64,000 bases of DNA, taken from positions 1,674,001 through 1,738,000 of the forward strand of contig NZ_SRZX01000001.1 in NCBI RefSeq assembly GCF_004792665.1, written 5' to 3'. A program made the translations under genes and the position numbers. The notes under the pieces are model-generated. The model was not told the DNA's origin and ran no database searches. It worked only from the letters and a program-made list of their open reading frames with translations. The DNA is from Marinobacter orientalis (GTDB lineage Bacteria > Pseudomonadota > Gammaproteobacteria > Pseudomonadales > Oleiphilaceae). Shown here piece after piece: positions 27,602 through 37,897 of the stretch; the stretch's first letter is position 1, and every line of letters begins with the position of its first letter.

Positions 27602-29512
27602 TCATTCTTCCAGGTAGGTATAGCCCTCCAGTCCGTTGCCGAGCTCCTCGAGCAGGCTGGCCTGTTCCCCGTCCGGCAGTCCGCTGGCGGCAAACTTCTG
27701 CTGATAGGCCCGCAGCAGGGCAGCGGGTTCAAAGTTTACATACTGCAGCACCCTGGCCACGGTATCGCCGTGGATCGGCTCGCTTACAGTGTGGCCTCCG
27801 CCGGCGTTCCGCCGCACGTCCACCGAGTGGGTGTCGCCGAACAGGTTGTGCATATCCCCCAGGATCTCCTGGTAGGCACCGGTCATGAAAAAGCCCATCA
27901 ACATGGGTTCCTCCGGAGTATCTTCCGGCAGGGGAAAAGTGGTCTCGATGCCCTGGCCGTCCACATAGCGGTCGATCCGTCCATCGGAGTCGCAGGTAAT
28001 GTCCTGAATAACCGCTCGCCGGTTCAGGGGGCGATTCAGACCGTTGATCGGCATGATCGGGAAAATCTGGTCGATGCCCCAGACATCCGGCAGCGACTGG
28101 AACAGCGAGAAGTTCACAAACAGCTTTTCTGCCAGCTTCTCGTTGAGCTCGTCAATAATCTCCCGGTGCGCCCGGTTGTCTGAGTTCAACTGCTTCCGCA
28201 ACGCCCGGCAGCAGGTGGTATAGATCGTTTCCGCCCGGGCGCGGTCGGCCAGTGACAACAGGCTATGGGCAAACTGGGTGTGTACATCTGCCATGGCATG
28301 AAGCACGTCGTGGTATATCTCCGCCAGGGATCGGGGGGAGCGTTCGCTCTGAAGGCTTTCCAGATCCCGCCAAAGATCCTGCAGTGGCGCCGGAGAATCA
28401 CTGGCCGGCTGCTCGGGATGGCGCCTGTCGGGCACCTCACGGTCGATAACATTGGTCACCAGGACGGAATGGTGGGCAGTCAGTGCCCGGCCGGATTCGC
28501 TGATCAGGTTGGGGTGGGGGATGCCTGTCCGCTCACACTCCGACTGCAGTATGTGCACCACGTTGTAAGCGTACTCGTGCACGCTGTAGTTCATGGAGCA
28601 ACTGCTGCGGGAACGGGTACCCTCGTAGTCCACACCAAGGCCACCACCGATATCCACCGTGCCCACCGGTGCACCCATCTGGCGCAACTCACTGTAGAAG
28701 CGGGCACATTCCCGCAGCCCGGTCTGGATATCACGAATATTGGCTATCTGCGAGCCCAGGTGAAAATGCAGCAACTGCAGGGACTCCAGGGCGCCGGCGT
28801 TGCGCAGGGTCGTGACCACATCCAGCACCTGGCTGGCAGAGAGGCCGAATTTTGACTTCTCACCGCCGGTATTCTGCCAGTTCCCCTTGCCAATCGTCGC
28901 GAGACGGACACGCACACCGATCAGGGGCGTGACACCGAGACGACGGGCCTGCTCCAGAATCAGCGGCAGCTCGGACTGTTTCTCTACCACAATAAACACC
29001 CGGTGACCGAGCTTCTGCCCGATGAGTGCCAGCCGGATATATTCCCGGTCCTTGTAACCGTTGCAGACAATTACCGATCCTGGTTGTTGCGACAGCGCCA
29101 GAACGGCCATCAGCTCGGGTTTGCTGCCCGCCTCCAGACCGATCTGGTTATCGCTGGCGGCCGGTTCTGCGCACAGAAGTTCCTCAACCACTCGCCGTTG
29201 CTGATTCACCTTGATGGGGTAGACCGCCGTGTAGGCGCCCTGGTACCCCTGCTCCCGGGCAACCTTGTTAAACGCCCCGCAGAGTTTGTTGACCCGGTCG
29301 TGGAGAATATCGGTAAAGCGGATCAGCACCGGCAACTGCACCCCGCTGCTGACCAGAGACCGGGTCAGGTCCGGCAGGTTGATGTCCTCGCCGCTGTCAC
29401 CTCTGTCTGGCCGGATCAACACCTCGCCACGGACATTCACATCGATATAGCCATCGCTCCAGTGGGCGATGTTGTACACCTTGTGGGCGGCGCTGCCGGT
29501 CGGTTCATTCAT
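27602..29512 (-). CDS. speA: Biosynthetic arginine decarboxylase
   Basis: PLP enzyme that converts arginine to agmatine, the first step of putrescine synthesis. It has 636 residues from the chosen start. The PLP lysine is in YPIKVNQQRRVVE, with glycine-rich GGGLGVDYEGTRS and the C-terminal ELGNGLEGYTYLEE also typical. ATG 29512 is preferred over a start at 29545 because AGGACAG lies about 6 nt upstream and the family begins near this point. It diverges from speE, which uses the putrescine derived from this route. Confidence 0.95.
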   Translation of the reverse strand: MNEPTGSAAHKVYNIAHWSDGYIDVNVRGEVLIRPDRGDSGEDINLPDLTRSLVSSGVQLPVLIRFTDILHDRVNKLCGAFNKVAREQGYQGAYTAVYPIKVNQQRRVVEELLCAEPAASDNQIGLEAGSKPELMAVLALSQQPGSVIVCNGYKDREYIRLALIGQKLGHRVFIVVEKQSELPLILEQARRLGVTPLIGVRVRLATIGKGNWQNTGGEKSKFGLSASQVLDVVTTLRNAGALESLQLLHFHLGSQIANIRDIQTGLRECARFYSELRQMGAPVGTVDIGGGLGVDYEGTRSRSSCSMNYSVHEYAYNVVHILQSECERTGIPHPNLISESGRALTAHHSVLVTNVIDREVPDRRHPEQPASDSPAPLQDLWRDLESLQSERSPRSLAEIYHDVLHAMADVHTQFAHSLLSLADRARAETIYTTCCRALRKQLNSDNRAHREIIDELNEKLAEKLFVNFSLFQSLPDVWGIDQIFPIMPINGLNRPLNRRAVIQDITCDSDGRIDRYVDGQGIETTFPLPEDTPEEPMLMGFFMTGAYQEILGDMHNLFGDTHSVDVRRNAGGGHTVSEPIHGDTVARVLQYVNFEPAALLRAYQQKFAASGLPDGEQASLLEELGNGLEGYTYLEE

Positions 29513-29724
29513 GAGGCTGTCCTGTGCTGAATCCGGAGCCGGCACCGTGCCGGCTTATGGCGGTCATTGTATGGATTCCACCGGCTTGCTGAAAGAACCC
29601 CGCCTGAAAAACCGTGGCCTGCCACGATGATTGTCCTTTAGGTGTGGCAGCTCCCCACCTACAATACCCTCAACAGGACCCCCCCAACAGGAACAGGCTA
29701 GACACGTAAATCCGGAGACATGAA

Positions 29725-30606
29725 ATGACTGCACTGAACGACGGCTGGTTTACCGAGGTATTCCAGGACCAGGGAACTGCCTTTTCCCTGCAGGTAAAGA
29801 AGAAACTTCACGAGGAGCAGACCCGGTTCCAGAAGCTGGAAATATGGGAAACGGAAACCTTCGGCAATCTGATGGTGCTGGACGGCTGCGTGATGCTGAC
29901 CAGTCGTGACAACTTCCTCTACCACGAAATGATGACCCATCCGGCGCTGTTCACCCACCGGGATCCCAGAAAGGTTGTCATCGTCGGCGGTGGTGACTGC
30001 GGCACCCTGAAAGAAGTCCTCAAGCACCCCGGTGTGGAAGAGGCGTGGCAGGTGGAAATCGACGAGCGCGTCACCCGTGTCTCCGAACAGTATTTCCCCG
30101 AACTGTGCGAATCCAACACCGACCCCCGCGCCAACTTCTTCTTCGGCGACGGTATCCAGTGGATCCGGGACGCGGTACCGGAAAGCCTGGATGTCATCAT
30201 CATTGACAGCACCGACCCGGTAGGCCCCGCCGAGGGCCTGTTCGCGCTGGACTTCTACCGCGACTGCATGATCGCACTGCGCGAGGGTGGCATAATTGTC
30301 CAGCAGAGCGAATCACCGCTGCTGCACACCAACACCATCATCAAGACCATTCACGACGACATGAAAAAGGCCGGATTCGATCACGTTCGCACCCTGCCGT
30401 TCCCGCAGCCGGTTTACCCCACAGGGTGGTGGAGCTGCACTATGGCTGGGAAGGAAAAGCCGGTTGTGTACTTCCGGGAGGAAGACGCGGATCAGCGGCC
30501 GTTTGTGACCCGGTATTACAACGCTGATATTCATCGTGGGGCCTTGGCGATGCCGCAGTTCATGGTGGATGCGTTGGAGGATGAGGTTATGTCGAGCGAA
30601 AGGTAG
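29725..30606 (+). CDS. speE: Spermidine synthase
   Basis: Transfers aminopropyl from decarboxylated SAM to putrescine. The 293-residue cytoplasmic protein has the SAM-binding GGGDCG at 88-93 (many homologues have GGGDGG), then VEIDERV, and the active-site IDSTDPVGPAEGL near 157-169. GGAG 8 nt upstream supports this ATG rather than the out-of-frame ATG five bases earlier. The divergent arrangement with speA gives a compact polyamine locus. Confidence 0.95.
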   Translation: MTALNDGWFTEVFQDQGTAFSLQVKKKLHEEQTRFQKLEIWETETFGNLMVLDGCVMLTSRDNFLYHEMMTHPALFTHRDPRKVVIVGGGDCGTLKEVLKHPGVEEAWQVEIDERVTRVSEQYFPELCESNTDPRANFFFGDGIQWIRDAVPESLDVIIIDSTDPVGPAEGLFALDFYRDCMIALREGGIIVQQSESPLLHTNTIIKTIHDDMKKAGFDHVRTLPFPQPVYPTGWWSCTMAGKEKPVVYFREEDADQRPFVTRYYNADIHRGALAMPQFMVDALEDEVMSSER

Positions 30607-30627
30607 GGGTTAGCCGGGAGTGGGGGT

Positions 30628-30659
30628 GTCGGATTACGGCTTCGCCTGATCCGACCTAC
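30628..30659. repeat. Dispersed palindromic repeat, copy 1
   Basis: GTCGGAT - 14-nt spacer (tacggcttcgcctg) - ATCCGAC, followed by CTAC. It shares the GTCGGATTA...ATCCGAC core and the GTAGG-type flank with the element at 54856-54887, so both are probably copies of a REP-like intergenic palindrome. It lies just after speE. Confidence 0.65.
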
Positions 30660-30737
30660 GGGAGGTAAACCCCGAGGTTGGCGGGGAAGCGGGCCCTGCC
30701 CGCTTCCGTCACCTCCAGGAACCGTTAACTCCGAAGC

Positions 30738-30770
30738 AAAAAAGAGGGGCGCCCGTGGGCGCCCCTCTTT
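30738..30770 (-). terminator. Rho-independent terminator of glnK-amtB
   Basis: AAAGAGGGGCGCCC - GT - GGGCGCCCCTCTTT, a perfect 14-bp palindrome with six A on the plus strand, giving a U run for leftward transcripts. It lies 20 nt after the amtB stop. It may also stop rightward speE transcripts. Confidence 0.85.
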
Positions 30771-30790
30771 CGCTCCGGTGTCAGCCGATA

Positions 30791-32071
30791 TTACTTGCTG
30801 CTGACAAACTCCGGATAGGCTTCCATGCCACACTCGGACAGATCCACACCTTCGTACTCTTCCTCCTCGGTGACCCGGATACCCATGACCGCCTTGAGGA
30901 TGCCCCAGACAATCAGGCTGGCTACGAAGACCCAGACGAAGATGGTGAGCATGCCGATCAGCTGGCCCATGAAGGTTGCATCCGCGTCCGACAGGAGAAC
31001 CGCGAAGATGCCCCAGATGCCAACCACACCGTGCACCGAGATAGCACCGACCGGATCATCGACACGCATCTTGTCGAGCGTGACGATCGAGAACACCACA
31101 ATGATGCCGCCGATTGCACCGATAATGGTTGCCAGCAGGGGTGAAGGATCAGCAGGCTCGGCAGTAATTGCCACCAGGCCAGCCAGGGCCCCGTTCAGGG
31201 CCATGGTCAGGTCGGCCTTGCCGAACATGATGCGGGCAACGATCAGCGCGCCGATCAGGCCGCCGGCGGCCGCCGCATTGGTGTTCAGGAACACGTTGGC
31301 AACCTCGTTGGCCACGCCGACACCACCAAGCTTGAGGGTAGAACCGCCGTTGAAGCCGAACCAGCCCATCCACAGGATAAAGGTACCGAGCGTAGCCAGC
31401 GGCAGATTGGCGCCCGGGATAGCGTTGATCTGGCCCTTCGAGCCGTACTTGCCTTTACGGGCACCCAGCAGAATCACACCTGCCAGGGCAGCCGCAGCAC
31501 CAGCCATGTGCACAATGCCGGAACCGGCGTAGTCGCTGTAGCTGAGCTCGTACAGGCCGAAGACCGCGTCGCCGTTCCAGGTCCAGGAACCCTGCATCGG
31601 GTAGATGAAGCCACACATGACAACGGCAAATGCCAGGAAGGCCCAGAGCTTCATGCGCTCAGCAACGGCACCGGAAACGATAGACATGGCGGTGGCCACG
31701 AATACCACCTGGAAGAAGAAATCAGAAGCCCCGCTGTATTCACCCATGTCGCCAAAACCGGACTCGGTAGAAGCGGCAATTACGCTGGCAACGGCTGCGT
31801 CGTCCATTTCAGCAACGGTGGTGATGCCGCTGAGGAAAAGGCCACCATCGTACATGATGTCGTAGCCGACGATCAGGTACATGGTACAGGCGACTGCAAA
31901 CAGGGAAATGTTCTTGGTCAGGATTTCAGTGGTGTTCTTGGCACGCACCAGGCCTGCTTCCAGCATCGAGAAGCCTGCGGCCATCCACATGACCAGGGCG
32001 CCGCAAATCAGAAAGTAGAAGGTATCCAGCGCATACTGGAGTTCAAAAATATGATTGAGATTGCTTTCCAT
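30791..32071 (-). CDS. amtB: Ammonium transporter
   Basis: Inner-membrane ammonia channel of 426 residues with about 11 membrane helices. Typical Amt segments are GFSMLEAGLVRAKN near the N-terminus, DYAGSGIVHMAGAAAAL (signature with conserved Asp) near residue 180, and GVVGIWG with the channel His near the C-terminus. The C-terminal cytoplasmic tail ends acidic and is the docking surface for GlnK. It follows glnK by 72 nt in one operon, transcribed leftward. GGAGG lies upstream of the ATG. Confidence 0.95.
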   Translation of the reverse strand: MESNLNHIFELQYALDTFYFLICGALVMWMAAGFSMLEAGLVRAKNTTEILTKNISLFAVACTMYLIVGYDIMYDGGLFLSGITTVAEMDDAAVASVIAASTESGFGDMGEYSGASDFFFQVVFVATAMSIVSGAVAERMKLWAFLAFAVVMCGFIYPMQGSWTWNGDAVFGLYELSYSDYAGSGIVHMAGAAAALAGVILLGARKGKYGSKGQINAIPGANLPLATLGTFILWMGWFGFNGGSTLKLGGVGVANEVANVFLNTNAAAAGGLIGALIVARIMFGKADLTMALNGALAGLVAITAEPADPSPLLATIIGAIGGIIVVFSIVTLDKMRVDDPVGAISVHGVVGIWGIFAVLLSDADATFMGQLIGMLTIFVWVFVASLIVWGILKAVMGIRVTEEEEYEGVDLSECGMEAYPEFVSSK

Positions 32072-32143
32072 GTGAAGCCCTCCGCACGAGGCTTTTCAGG
32101 TTATAGATTTTTTGCGTTGGCTGGCTGGTAGATCAGACTGTGA

Positions 32144-32506
<363 letters not shown>

Positions 32507-32593
32507 TCAACATCTGGAACTATTCGGCCCGTTGTTGAGGTCGGGATGCTGCCACCTCGCACATCAATTGTGCGGATTGCGTACAAGGCTTTT

Positions 32594-32609
32594 AGCATCG
32601 GGTGTGCCA
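32594..32609 (-). promoter_or_regulatory. Sigma54 promoter of glnK-amtB
   Basis: On the minus strand, TGGCAC-ACCCG-ATGCT places the invariant GG and GC exactly 12 bp apart (consensus TGGCAC-N5-TTGCA). It is the only clear promoter in the 402-nt gap between glnK and ubiK, and fits NtrC-dependent nitrogen control. Confidence 0.8.
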
Positions 32610-32674
32610 ACGCAAAAAATAATAATAATATCAGTGTATTGAGTATATGATGATCCAAAGTGGACCGTCGCTGC

Positions 32675-32691
32675 GCACCAATTAAGGGCGC
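32675..32691. promoter_or_regulatory. Candidate NtrC enhancer site
   Basis: GCACCA-N5-GGGCGC has the half-site spacing of NtrC sites (GCACCA-N5-TGGTGC) and lies about 66 bp upstream of the sigma54 -24 element. One half is perfect and the other matches 4 of 6. A looser GCAC-N7-GTGC is at 32718-32732. Confidence 0.4.
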
Positions 32692-32884
32692 GCCTGACTG
32701 CAGCGAACCATAATAAGGCACAACTCAGGTGCGATCATTCAGGTGCGCTGCAGCCGCATTATACTGCCTACAGGGTACATTATGGCAGGGCAGGCAATGT
32801 GTTACACTCCCGTCCTTGATACCGGTGCCGGATCCGGGCCGGGTTCAACAGGATTCCAGAGAGTTCAAGCCAGTGAGGTGATTT

Positions 32885-33139
32885 GTGAAAGGTCCCCAGG
32901 ATTTCTTTACCCAGCTCCAGGGCCAGTTCGGCCAGTTTGTTCCGGATATGGCACGTGCGGCCCGAGAGGATTTTGAGGCTCAGGCCCGTGCAACTGTCAT
33001 GACTGTGCTGTCGCGCCTGGAGTTGGTGACCCGTGAAGAGTTTGATGCCCAGCAAGCAGTACTGATGAAAACACGGGAGAAGGTTGAGGCGCTGGAGAAG
33101 CGCGTGGCCGAGCTGGAACAGCAGTTCCCGAAAAACTGA
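32885..33139 (+). CDS. ubiK: Ubiquinone biosynthesis accessory factor UbiK
   Basis: 84-residue BMFP-domain protein (formerly YqiC). An N-terminal amphipathic region (FFTQLQGQFGQF) is followed by a C-terminal coiled coil (MKTREKVEALEKRVAELEQQF) that mediates trimerisation. In enterics UbiK assists aerobic ubiquinone synthesis together with UbiJ. It starts with GTG; a GAGGTG precedes it. It sits between the glnK promoter region and comM, the usual gene order in Pseudomonas. Confidence 0.9.
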   Translation: MKGPQDFFTQLQGQFGQFVPDMARAAREDFEAQARATVMTVLSRLELVTREEFDAQQAVLMKTREKVEALEKRVAELEQQFPKN

Positions 33140-33198
33140 CGGGCAGGAAGCCCGGCAGGCGGCTGAGCCGCCAGTGCCCGTAACCATGGAAGGTTGTT

Positions 33199-34722
33199 AT
33201 GTTTGCCGTTGTCCACACCCGCGCCAGCATTGGCGTATCCGCGCCGTCTGTCACTGTTGAAGTCCACCTGTCCGGCGGCCTGCCGGCGCTTTCCATCGTC
33301 GGACTTCCGGAAACAGGCGTTCGTGAAAGCCGCGAGCGCGTTCGCAGCGCGCTGCTCAATGCCGGCTTCGAGTTCCCCGCCCGCAGAATAACCATTAACC
33401 TGGCTCCCGCTGATCTGCCCAAAGAGGGTGGGCGCTTTGACCTGCCCATTGCCCTGGGTATCCTCGCCGCTTCGGGGCAGATCCCTGCAGAGAGTCTTGC
33501 GCATTACGAGTGCGTAGGAGAGTTGTCCCTTGATGGTGCATTGCGCCCTCTCAAGGGTGTGCTCCCCGCCGTATTGGCAGCGCGCAACGAAGGCCGCCAG
33601 CTACTGATTCCCCAGGCCAATGCTGCTGAAGCAGCACTTGCCAGCCAGGACGACGTGCTGCCCGCCGGGCATCTGCTGACGGTGTGCGAGCATCTCTGCG
33701 AGCGGGCCCGCATTTCACCGGTGCGGGCAGCTATACCGGATGAGGGTGTCAGGCCTGGCCCGGATCTGGCGGATGTGCGTGGCCAGAACGTGCCGCGCAG
33801 AGCACTGGAGATTGCGGCCGCTGGCGGACACAACCTGCTGATGTTTGGTCCGCCGGGAACCGGCAAAAGCATGCTCGCCAGCCGCCTGCCCGGCATTCTG
33901 CCACCGTTGACGACGGAGTCCGCTCTGGAGGTCGCCAGCATTCATTCAGTGGCCGGCCTGCCGGTTCAGGATGGGGACTGGTGCCGGCCACCTTACCGGG
34001 CTCCGCATCATACCGCCTCATCCGTTGCCATGGTCGGTGGTGGCAGCAGCCCGCGGCCAGGGGAAATTTCGCTGGCCCACCGTGGTGTCCTGTTTCTGGA
34101 CGAACTGCCGGAGTTCGGCCGACGGGTACTGGAGGTGCTGAGGGAACCCATGGAATCCGGCGAGATTGCTATCAGCCGGGCTGCGCGGCAGGTGACTTTT
34201 CCTGCCCGCTTCCAGGTGGTCGCGGCCATGAACCCCTGCCCCTGCGGCTACCTGGGACACCCGACGATCGAATGCCAGTGCACGCCGCCCCAGGTACTCC
34301 GTTATCGGGCAAAAATATCCGGGCCGTTGTTGGACCGCTTCGACCTGCATGTGGAGGTTCCGGTGCAGAGCGGTGAAGTACTGATGCAGCGCGAAGGAGA
34401 TGGCGAGTCCAGTGCTATTGTTCGGCAACGCGTGAATCTGGCGCGGCGACGACAGCTTCAACGGGGGGCAGTGAACGCGGCCTTGGGCGGCAGCGAGCTT
34501 CATGACCATTGCCGGGTGGACGAGGCGGGCGAAACCATGTTGGCGGGGGCCATGGAACGGTTGGGGCTCTCAGCCCGGGCCTTACACCGCATTCTCAGGG
34601 TGGCGCGAACCCTGGCTGACCTGGAGGGCCAGGAACGTATAGGTCGCGGTCATCTGGTGGAAGCTCTGGGCTATCGTAAGCTGGACCGGCAGCAGACACG
34701 CAATGCACAGGTATCCGTATGA
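33199..34722 (+). CDS. comM: ComM/YifB-family AAA+ ATPase (Mg-chelatase-like)
   Basis: 507 residues. The N-terminal ChlI-like fold has VHLSGGLPALSIVGLPETGVRESRERVRSA; the central AAA+ domain has Walker A GPPGTGKS (217-224) and Walker B LFLDELPEF (about 296-304); the C-terminal Mg_chelatase_C part has NPCPCGYLG and later CRVDEAGETML. ComM of Vibrio and Acinetobacter is a hexameric helicase that extends branch migration during natural transformation, but the gene is also present in species not known to be competent. GGAAGG precedes the ATG. Confidence 0.93.
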   Translation: MFAVVHTRASIGVSAPSVTVEVHLSGGLPALSIVGLPETGVRESRERVRSALLNAGFEFPARRITINLAPADLPKEGGRFDLPIALGILAASGQIPAESLAHYECVGELSLDGALRPLKGVLPAVLAARNEGRQLLIPQANAAEAALASQDDVLPAGHLLTVCEHLCERARISPVRAAIPDEGVRPGPDLADVRGQNVPRRALEIAAAGGHNLLMFGPPGTGKSMLASRLPGILPPLTTESALEVASIHSVAGLPVQDGDWCRPPYRAPHHTASSVAMVGGGSSPRPGEISLAHRGVLFLDELPEFGRRVLEVLREPMESGEIAISRAARQVTFPARFQVVAAMNPCPCGYLGHPTIECQCTPPQVLRYRAKISGPLLDRFDLHVEVPVQSGEVLMQREGDGESSAIVRQRVNLARRRQLQRGAVNAALGGSELHDHCRVDEAGETMLAGAMERLGLSARALHRILRVARTLADLEGQERIGRGHLVEALGYRKLDRQQTRNAQVSV

Positions 34723-34855
34723 TCGGGCTCCGGTCCTGCAGGGGCTGACGAGTGCAGAAAGCTGGCGGTATAGTGGCGTCTGCAGCGAGTCAGTCTGGTA
34801 AACTGCCCACATAACCCATTGAGATGAACCGCGAGCGAGCGGCTGAGGACGTCAG

Positions 34856-35572
34856 ATGACCGATCACAATGATGTTTCCGGCGATTCACCTGTTACCCGG
34901 CGCCGTGGCGTGCGCAGTTTTGTATTGCGCCAGGGCAGAATGACGGAAGGCCAGAAGAAGGCTTACGAGCGCAGTTGGCCCAAGTATGGCCTGACCCGTG
35001 AGCACGGGATGATTGATCCGCGGGAGGTGTTTGGCCGGGATAATATGCTCAATCTTGAAATCGGCTTCGGTATGGGAAAATCCCTGGCAGACATGGCGGA
35101 AGCGGCGCCGGAGCAGGATTTTATCGGTGTGGAGGTCCACCTTCCGGGTGTGGGTGCCCTGTTAAAGGAAATAGAAGACAGGGGCCTGGAAAACATCCGG
35201 ATCTATGCCATTGATGCCAATGATGTGATTGACCTGTGCCTGCCCGATGCGGCTCTGGACAGGGTAATGGTGTTTTTCCCGGATCCGTGGCACAAGAAAC
35301 GGCATCACAAACGCCGCTTGATCCAGCATGACTTTGTTCAGCGCCTGCGCCATAAACTTCGGGTGGGCGGTATCCTGCATCTGGCAACAGACTGGGAGAA
35401 CTACGCAGAATACATGATGGAAATCATGAGTGAGTCGGAAGGCTTCGCCAATACTCAGGAACCGGGGCTGTACTCCCCCCGTCCCGAGGATCGCCCGGTG
35501 ACCAAGTTCGAGAAACGTGGCGAGAATCTGGGGCACGGGGTCCGGGACCTGGTGTTCTATCGCACCAACTAG
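34856..35572 (+). CDS. trmB: tRNA (guanine-46-N7)-methyltransferase
   Basis: SAM-dependent enzyme that makes m7G46 in the tRNA variable loop. The 238-residue protein has the SAM motif [12 protein letters not shown] near residue 63, then [12 protein letters not shown], and the signature [17 protein letters not shown] near residues 139-155. A 30-residue basic N-terminal extension precedes the core, as in Pseudomonas homologues. Its stop is 23 nt from the convergent membrane-protein gene that ends the metX operon. Confidence 0.95.
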   Translation: MTDHNDVSGDSPVTRRRGVRSFVLRQGRMTEGQKKAYERSWPKYGLTREHGMIDPREVFGRDNMLNLEIGFGMGKSLADMAEAAPEQDFIGVEVHLPGVGALLKEIEDRGLENIRIYAIDANDVIDLCLPDAALDRVMVFFPDPWHKKRHHKRRLIQHDFVQRLRHKLRVGGILHLATDWENYAEYMMEIMSESEGFANTQEPGLYSPRPEDRPVTKFEKRGENLGHGVRDLVFYRTN

Positions 35573-35595
35573 AATAGAACCTGCCGCTACGGCCC

Positions 35596-36129
35596 TTATC
35601 CGTGGGCCATCGGGCGTCGCCTGGCTGCGCGGATAATCACCAGCCCGGCGGCACCCAGCATAAGCCCGGTAAACTTGACGAGCGCGCAGATGGTCGCAGA
35701 CAGGCTGACCAGGTCCGTAGGCGGGTCCATGTTGTTCAGTAGCAGGATATTTTCCGCCATATCGCCGGTGCCTGCGGCCACAAAAAGCGCCTTGATCCAT
35801 CTTGCCACGTTACGCTCCCGCACGCCCGGGCGATCCCGTGTCAGATGGTTGGTGAGGAAAATCAGCGTAAACAGGTAAGCCGGAACAAACAGGAAGTCCA
35901 GCCAGAGAGAGATATGGGCCCATAGCAGGCCATCCTGTCGCCAACTGCGGATGATGGCCATGGACTGGTCCGCCGTCGCCGCCATCTGGAAGCTGACAAT
36001 GCCCTGGGGCGCTGAGCCGGTCTGCAGTGGCTGGTTGACCAGTAGCAGAATAAGCAGCAGGACCGCGGTTGCCAAAAGACTCAGGTTGAGCCTTTTGGGG
36101 AACAGAGTCAGAAGGCGCAGCAATGGCAT
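35596..36129 (-). CDS. Hypothetical membrane protein
   Basis: 177 residues with four predicted membrane helices: about 15-33 (LSLLATAVLLLILLLV), 70-92 (HISLWLDFLFVPAYLFTLIFL), 110-130, and 143-165 (VKFTGLMLGAAGLVII). I recognise no family. It is the last gene of the leftward metX operon; its ATG shares one base with the hemW stop (TGATG), so it is translationally coupled to hemW. Confidence 0.8.
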   Translation of the reverse strand: MPLLRLLTLFPKRLNLSLLATAVLLLILLLVNQPLQTGSAPQGIVSFQMAATADQSMAIIRSWRQDGLLWAHISLWLDFLFVPAYLFTLIFLTNHLTRDRPGVRERNVARWIKALFVAAGTGDMAENILLLNNMDPPTDLVSLSATICALVKFTGLMLGAAGLVIIRAARRRPMAHG

Positions 36130-37289
36130 CAGAGAAAGCGCTCCAGCAGGCTGTTCAGATATCGCTGACCGAGTTCCGTAGTCTGTATTCTTCCCGGTTC
36201 CAGCAGATTTTGCGTTCTTAGTGCCTCAAGTTTTACCGCAACTGTGTCCAGTGGTAAACCTGTACGTTCTGTGAACATGTTTTCCGGTACGCCGGCGGTC
36301 AAGCGCAGGGCGTTCATCAGGAACTCCAGCGGGCGCTCGTCGGGTTCAATCGCCTGGCAGCCGGCGGTGCGGCTGCCAATCCGGTTCAGGTAGGCCTCGG
36401 GCTGCCGGGTTTTCCAGAAACGCCGTATTTCGCCGTCACGCAGGGTGATCTTTCCGTGAGCTCCGGCACCCAGCGCCAGGTAGTCACCGAACATCCAGTA
36501 ATTCAGATTGTGGCGGGAGGCCTTTCCGGGACGGCTCCAGGCTGACACTTCGTAATCCGCGAAACCCTGCTGGTTCAGATAGTCCGAGCCCTGGCGATAG
36601 ATTTCCCACAGCTGGTCCTCGTCTGGCAATGGTGGGGGACGGCTGAAAAATTCGGTATTGGGCTCCAGCGTCAGCTGGTACCAGGACAGGTGTGGAGGCT
36701 CCCACGCCAGCGCCGCCTTCAGGTCAGCAATGGCCTGTTCCGGTGTCTGGTCTGGTAGCCCGTGCATCAGGTCGAGATTGAAGTTGTCGAAGCCGGCGCT
36801 GCGGGCGGTCGCAATGGCTTTATGAGCGGCCTTGTCATCGTGGATGCGCCCCAGCACTCTCAGACTCTTTGCATTGAAGCTCTGGATGCCAATGGACAGG
36901 CGGTTGATTCCTGCTGCGCGAAAGCCATGGAAGCGGTGTTGTTCAACCGTGCCGGGATTGGCTTCCAGGGTGATTTCAGCATCATCGGTAAAGTGGAGAT
37001 GTCCACGCAGCCGGCGGAACAGGTTTTCATAGAAGCGCGGTGACATCAGCGATGGTGTGCCACCGCCGATAAACACTGTCTGGATGCTGCGGTTCTGCAC
37101 CAGGGGCAGGTCGCTGGCGAGATCCTCCATGATCGCCTCCAGGTAGCGGTCTTCAGGGATCTCGCCGGTCAACGCGTGAGAGTTGAAATCACAATAGGGG
37201 CATTTCTTCACGCACCAGGGAACGTGAATGTACAGGCTTAGCGGAGGTAATGCGCAGTTTTGCCAGGCTTCCGGCAGGCCCATGTTCAT
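36129..37289 (-). CDS. hemW: Heme chaperone HemW (radical SAM)
   Basis: 386 residues, related to coproporphyrinogen III oxidase HemN but shorter at the N-terminus. The radical SAM cluster cysteines C26, C30 and C33 are in WCVKKCPYC; the HemN N-terminal extra cysteine-rich segment is absent, consistent with HemW, which binds heme and delivers it to respiratory enzymes. The GGGTPS motif is near residue 76. It overlaps rdgB by 4 nt and the next gene by 1 nt. Older annotations call it oxygen-independent coproporphyrinogen oxidase. Confidence 0.93.
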   Translation of the reverse strand: MNMGLPEAWQNCALPPLSLYIHVPWCVKKCPYCDFNSHALTGEIPEDRYLEAIMEDLASDLPLVQNRSIQTVFIGGGTPSLMSPRFYENLFRRLRGHLHFTDDAEITLEANPGTVEQHRFHGFRAAGINRLSIGIQSFNAKSLRVLGRIHDDKAAHKAIATARSAGFDNFNLDLMHGLPDQTPEQAIADLKAALAWEPPHLSWYQLTLEPNTEFFSRPPPLPDEDQLWEIYRQGSDYLNQQGFADYEVSAWSRPGKASRHNLNYWMFGDYLALGAGAHGKITLRDGEIRRFWKTRQPEAYLNRIGSRTAGCQAIEPDERPLEFLMNALRLTAGVPENMFTERTGLPLDTVAVKLEALRTQNLLEPGRIQTTELGQRYLNSLLERFL

Positions 37290-37897
37290 GTCGCCACGCT
37301 GCCCAGCTGTTCCAGCAACTGGCTCAGTGCCCGACCGCGATGACTTATGCGGCCCTTGTCCTCACGAGACAGCTCGGCGGCGCTGGTTCCTGTTTCCGGT
37401 ACCAGGAATACCGGGTCATAACCGAAACCGCCTTCACCCCTGGGCGTTTCCAGTATGTGGCCGGGCCAGCGGCCGTGACAGATGAGCGGTGTCGGGTCAT
37501 TGGCGTGGCGCAGGTAGACCAGCACACAGTGAAACTGGGCGGTGCGCCGTTTTTCAGGCACTCCTTTCATCGCCGATAACAGCGCCCGCACATTGTCTTC
37601 ATCACTGGCGGCCTCTCCGGCATAGCGCGCAGAGCGCACGCCAGGTTCGCCATCAAGCGCGTCCACCGCAAGCCCGGAATCGTCTGCCAGGGCTGGTAAG
37701 CCGGTAATACGGGCGGCATGGCGGGCCTTGAGGATGGCGTTTTCGACAAAGGTGACCGCAGGTTCCTCCGCTTCGCCGACCCCCAGTTCGCCCTGGGCGA
37801 CAGGCGTCAGTCCGAGTGGGCCCAGGAGGTCAGCCAGTTCGGCGATCTTGCCCTTGTTGTTACTGGCTATAACCAGTTGGTCATCGGGTCCGGTCAT
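37286..37897 (-). CDS. rdgB: XTP/dITP diphosphatase (Ham1/RdgB)
   Basis: Cleans the nucleotide pool of dITP, dXTP and ITP. The 203-residue protein has the N-terminal SNNKGKIAE, the active-site [15 protein letters not shown] near residues 69-83, and [12 protein letters not shown] near residue 149. It overlaps DUF4426 by 1 nt upstream and hemW by 4 nt downstream, in the order found in Pseudomonas. Confidence 0.95.
   Translation of the reverse strand: MTGPDDQLVIASNNKGKIAELADLLGPLGLTPVAQGELGVGEAEEPAVTFVENAILKARHAARITGLPALADDSGLAVDALDGEPGVRSARYAGEAASDEDNVRALLSAMKGVPEKRRTAQFHCVLVYLRHANDPTPLICHGRWPGHILETPRGEGGFGYDPVFLVPETGTSAAELSREDKGRISHRGRALSQLLEQLGSVAT

Noticed and set aside
27835..29512. Any link of the SMP-30-like or speA region to a new pathway
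   Set aside because: speA and speE together are a standard polyamine locus; no extra enzymes of a novel route are present.
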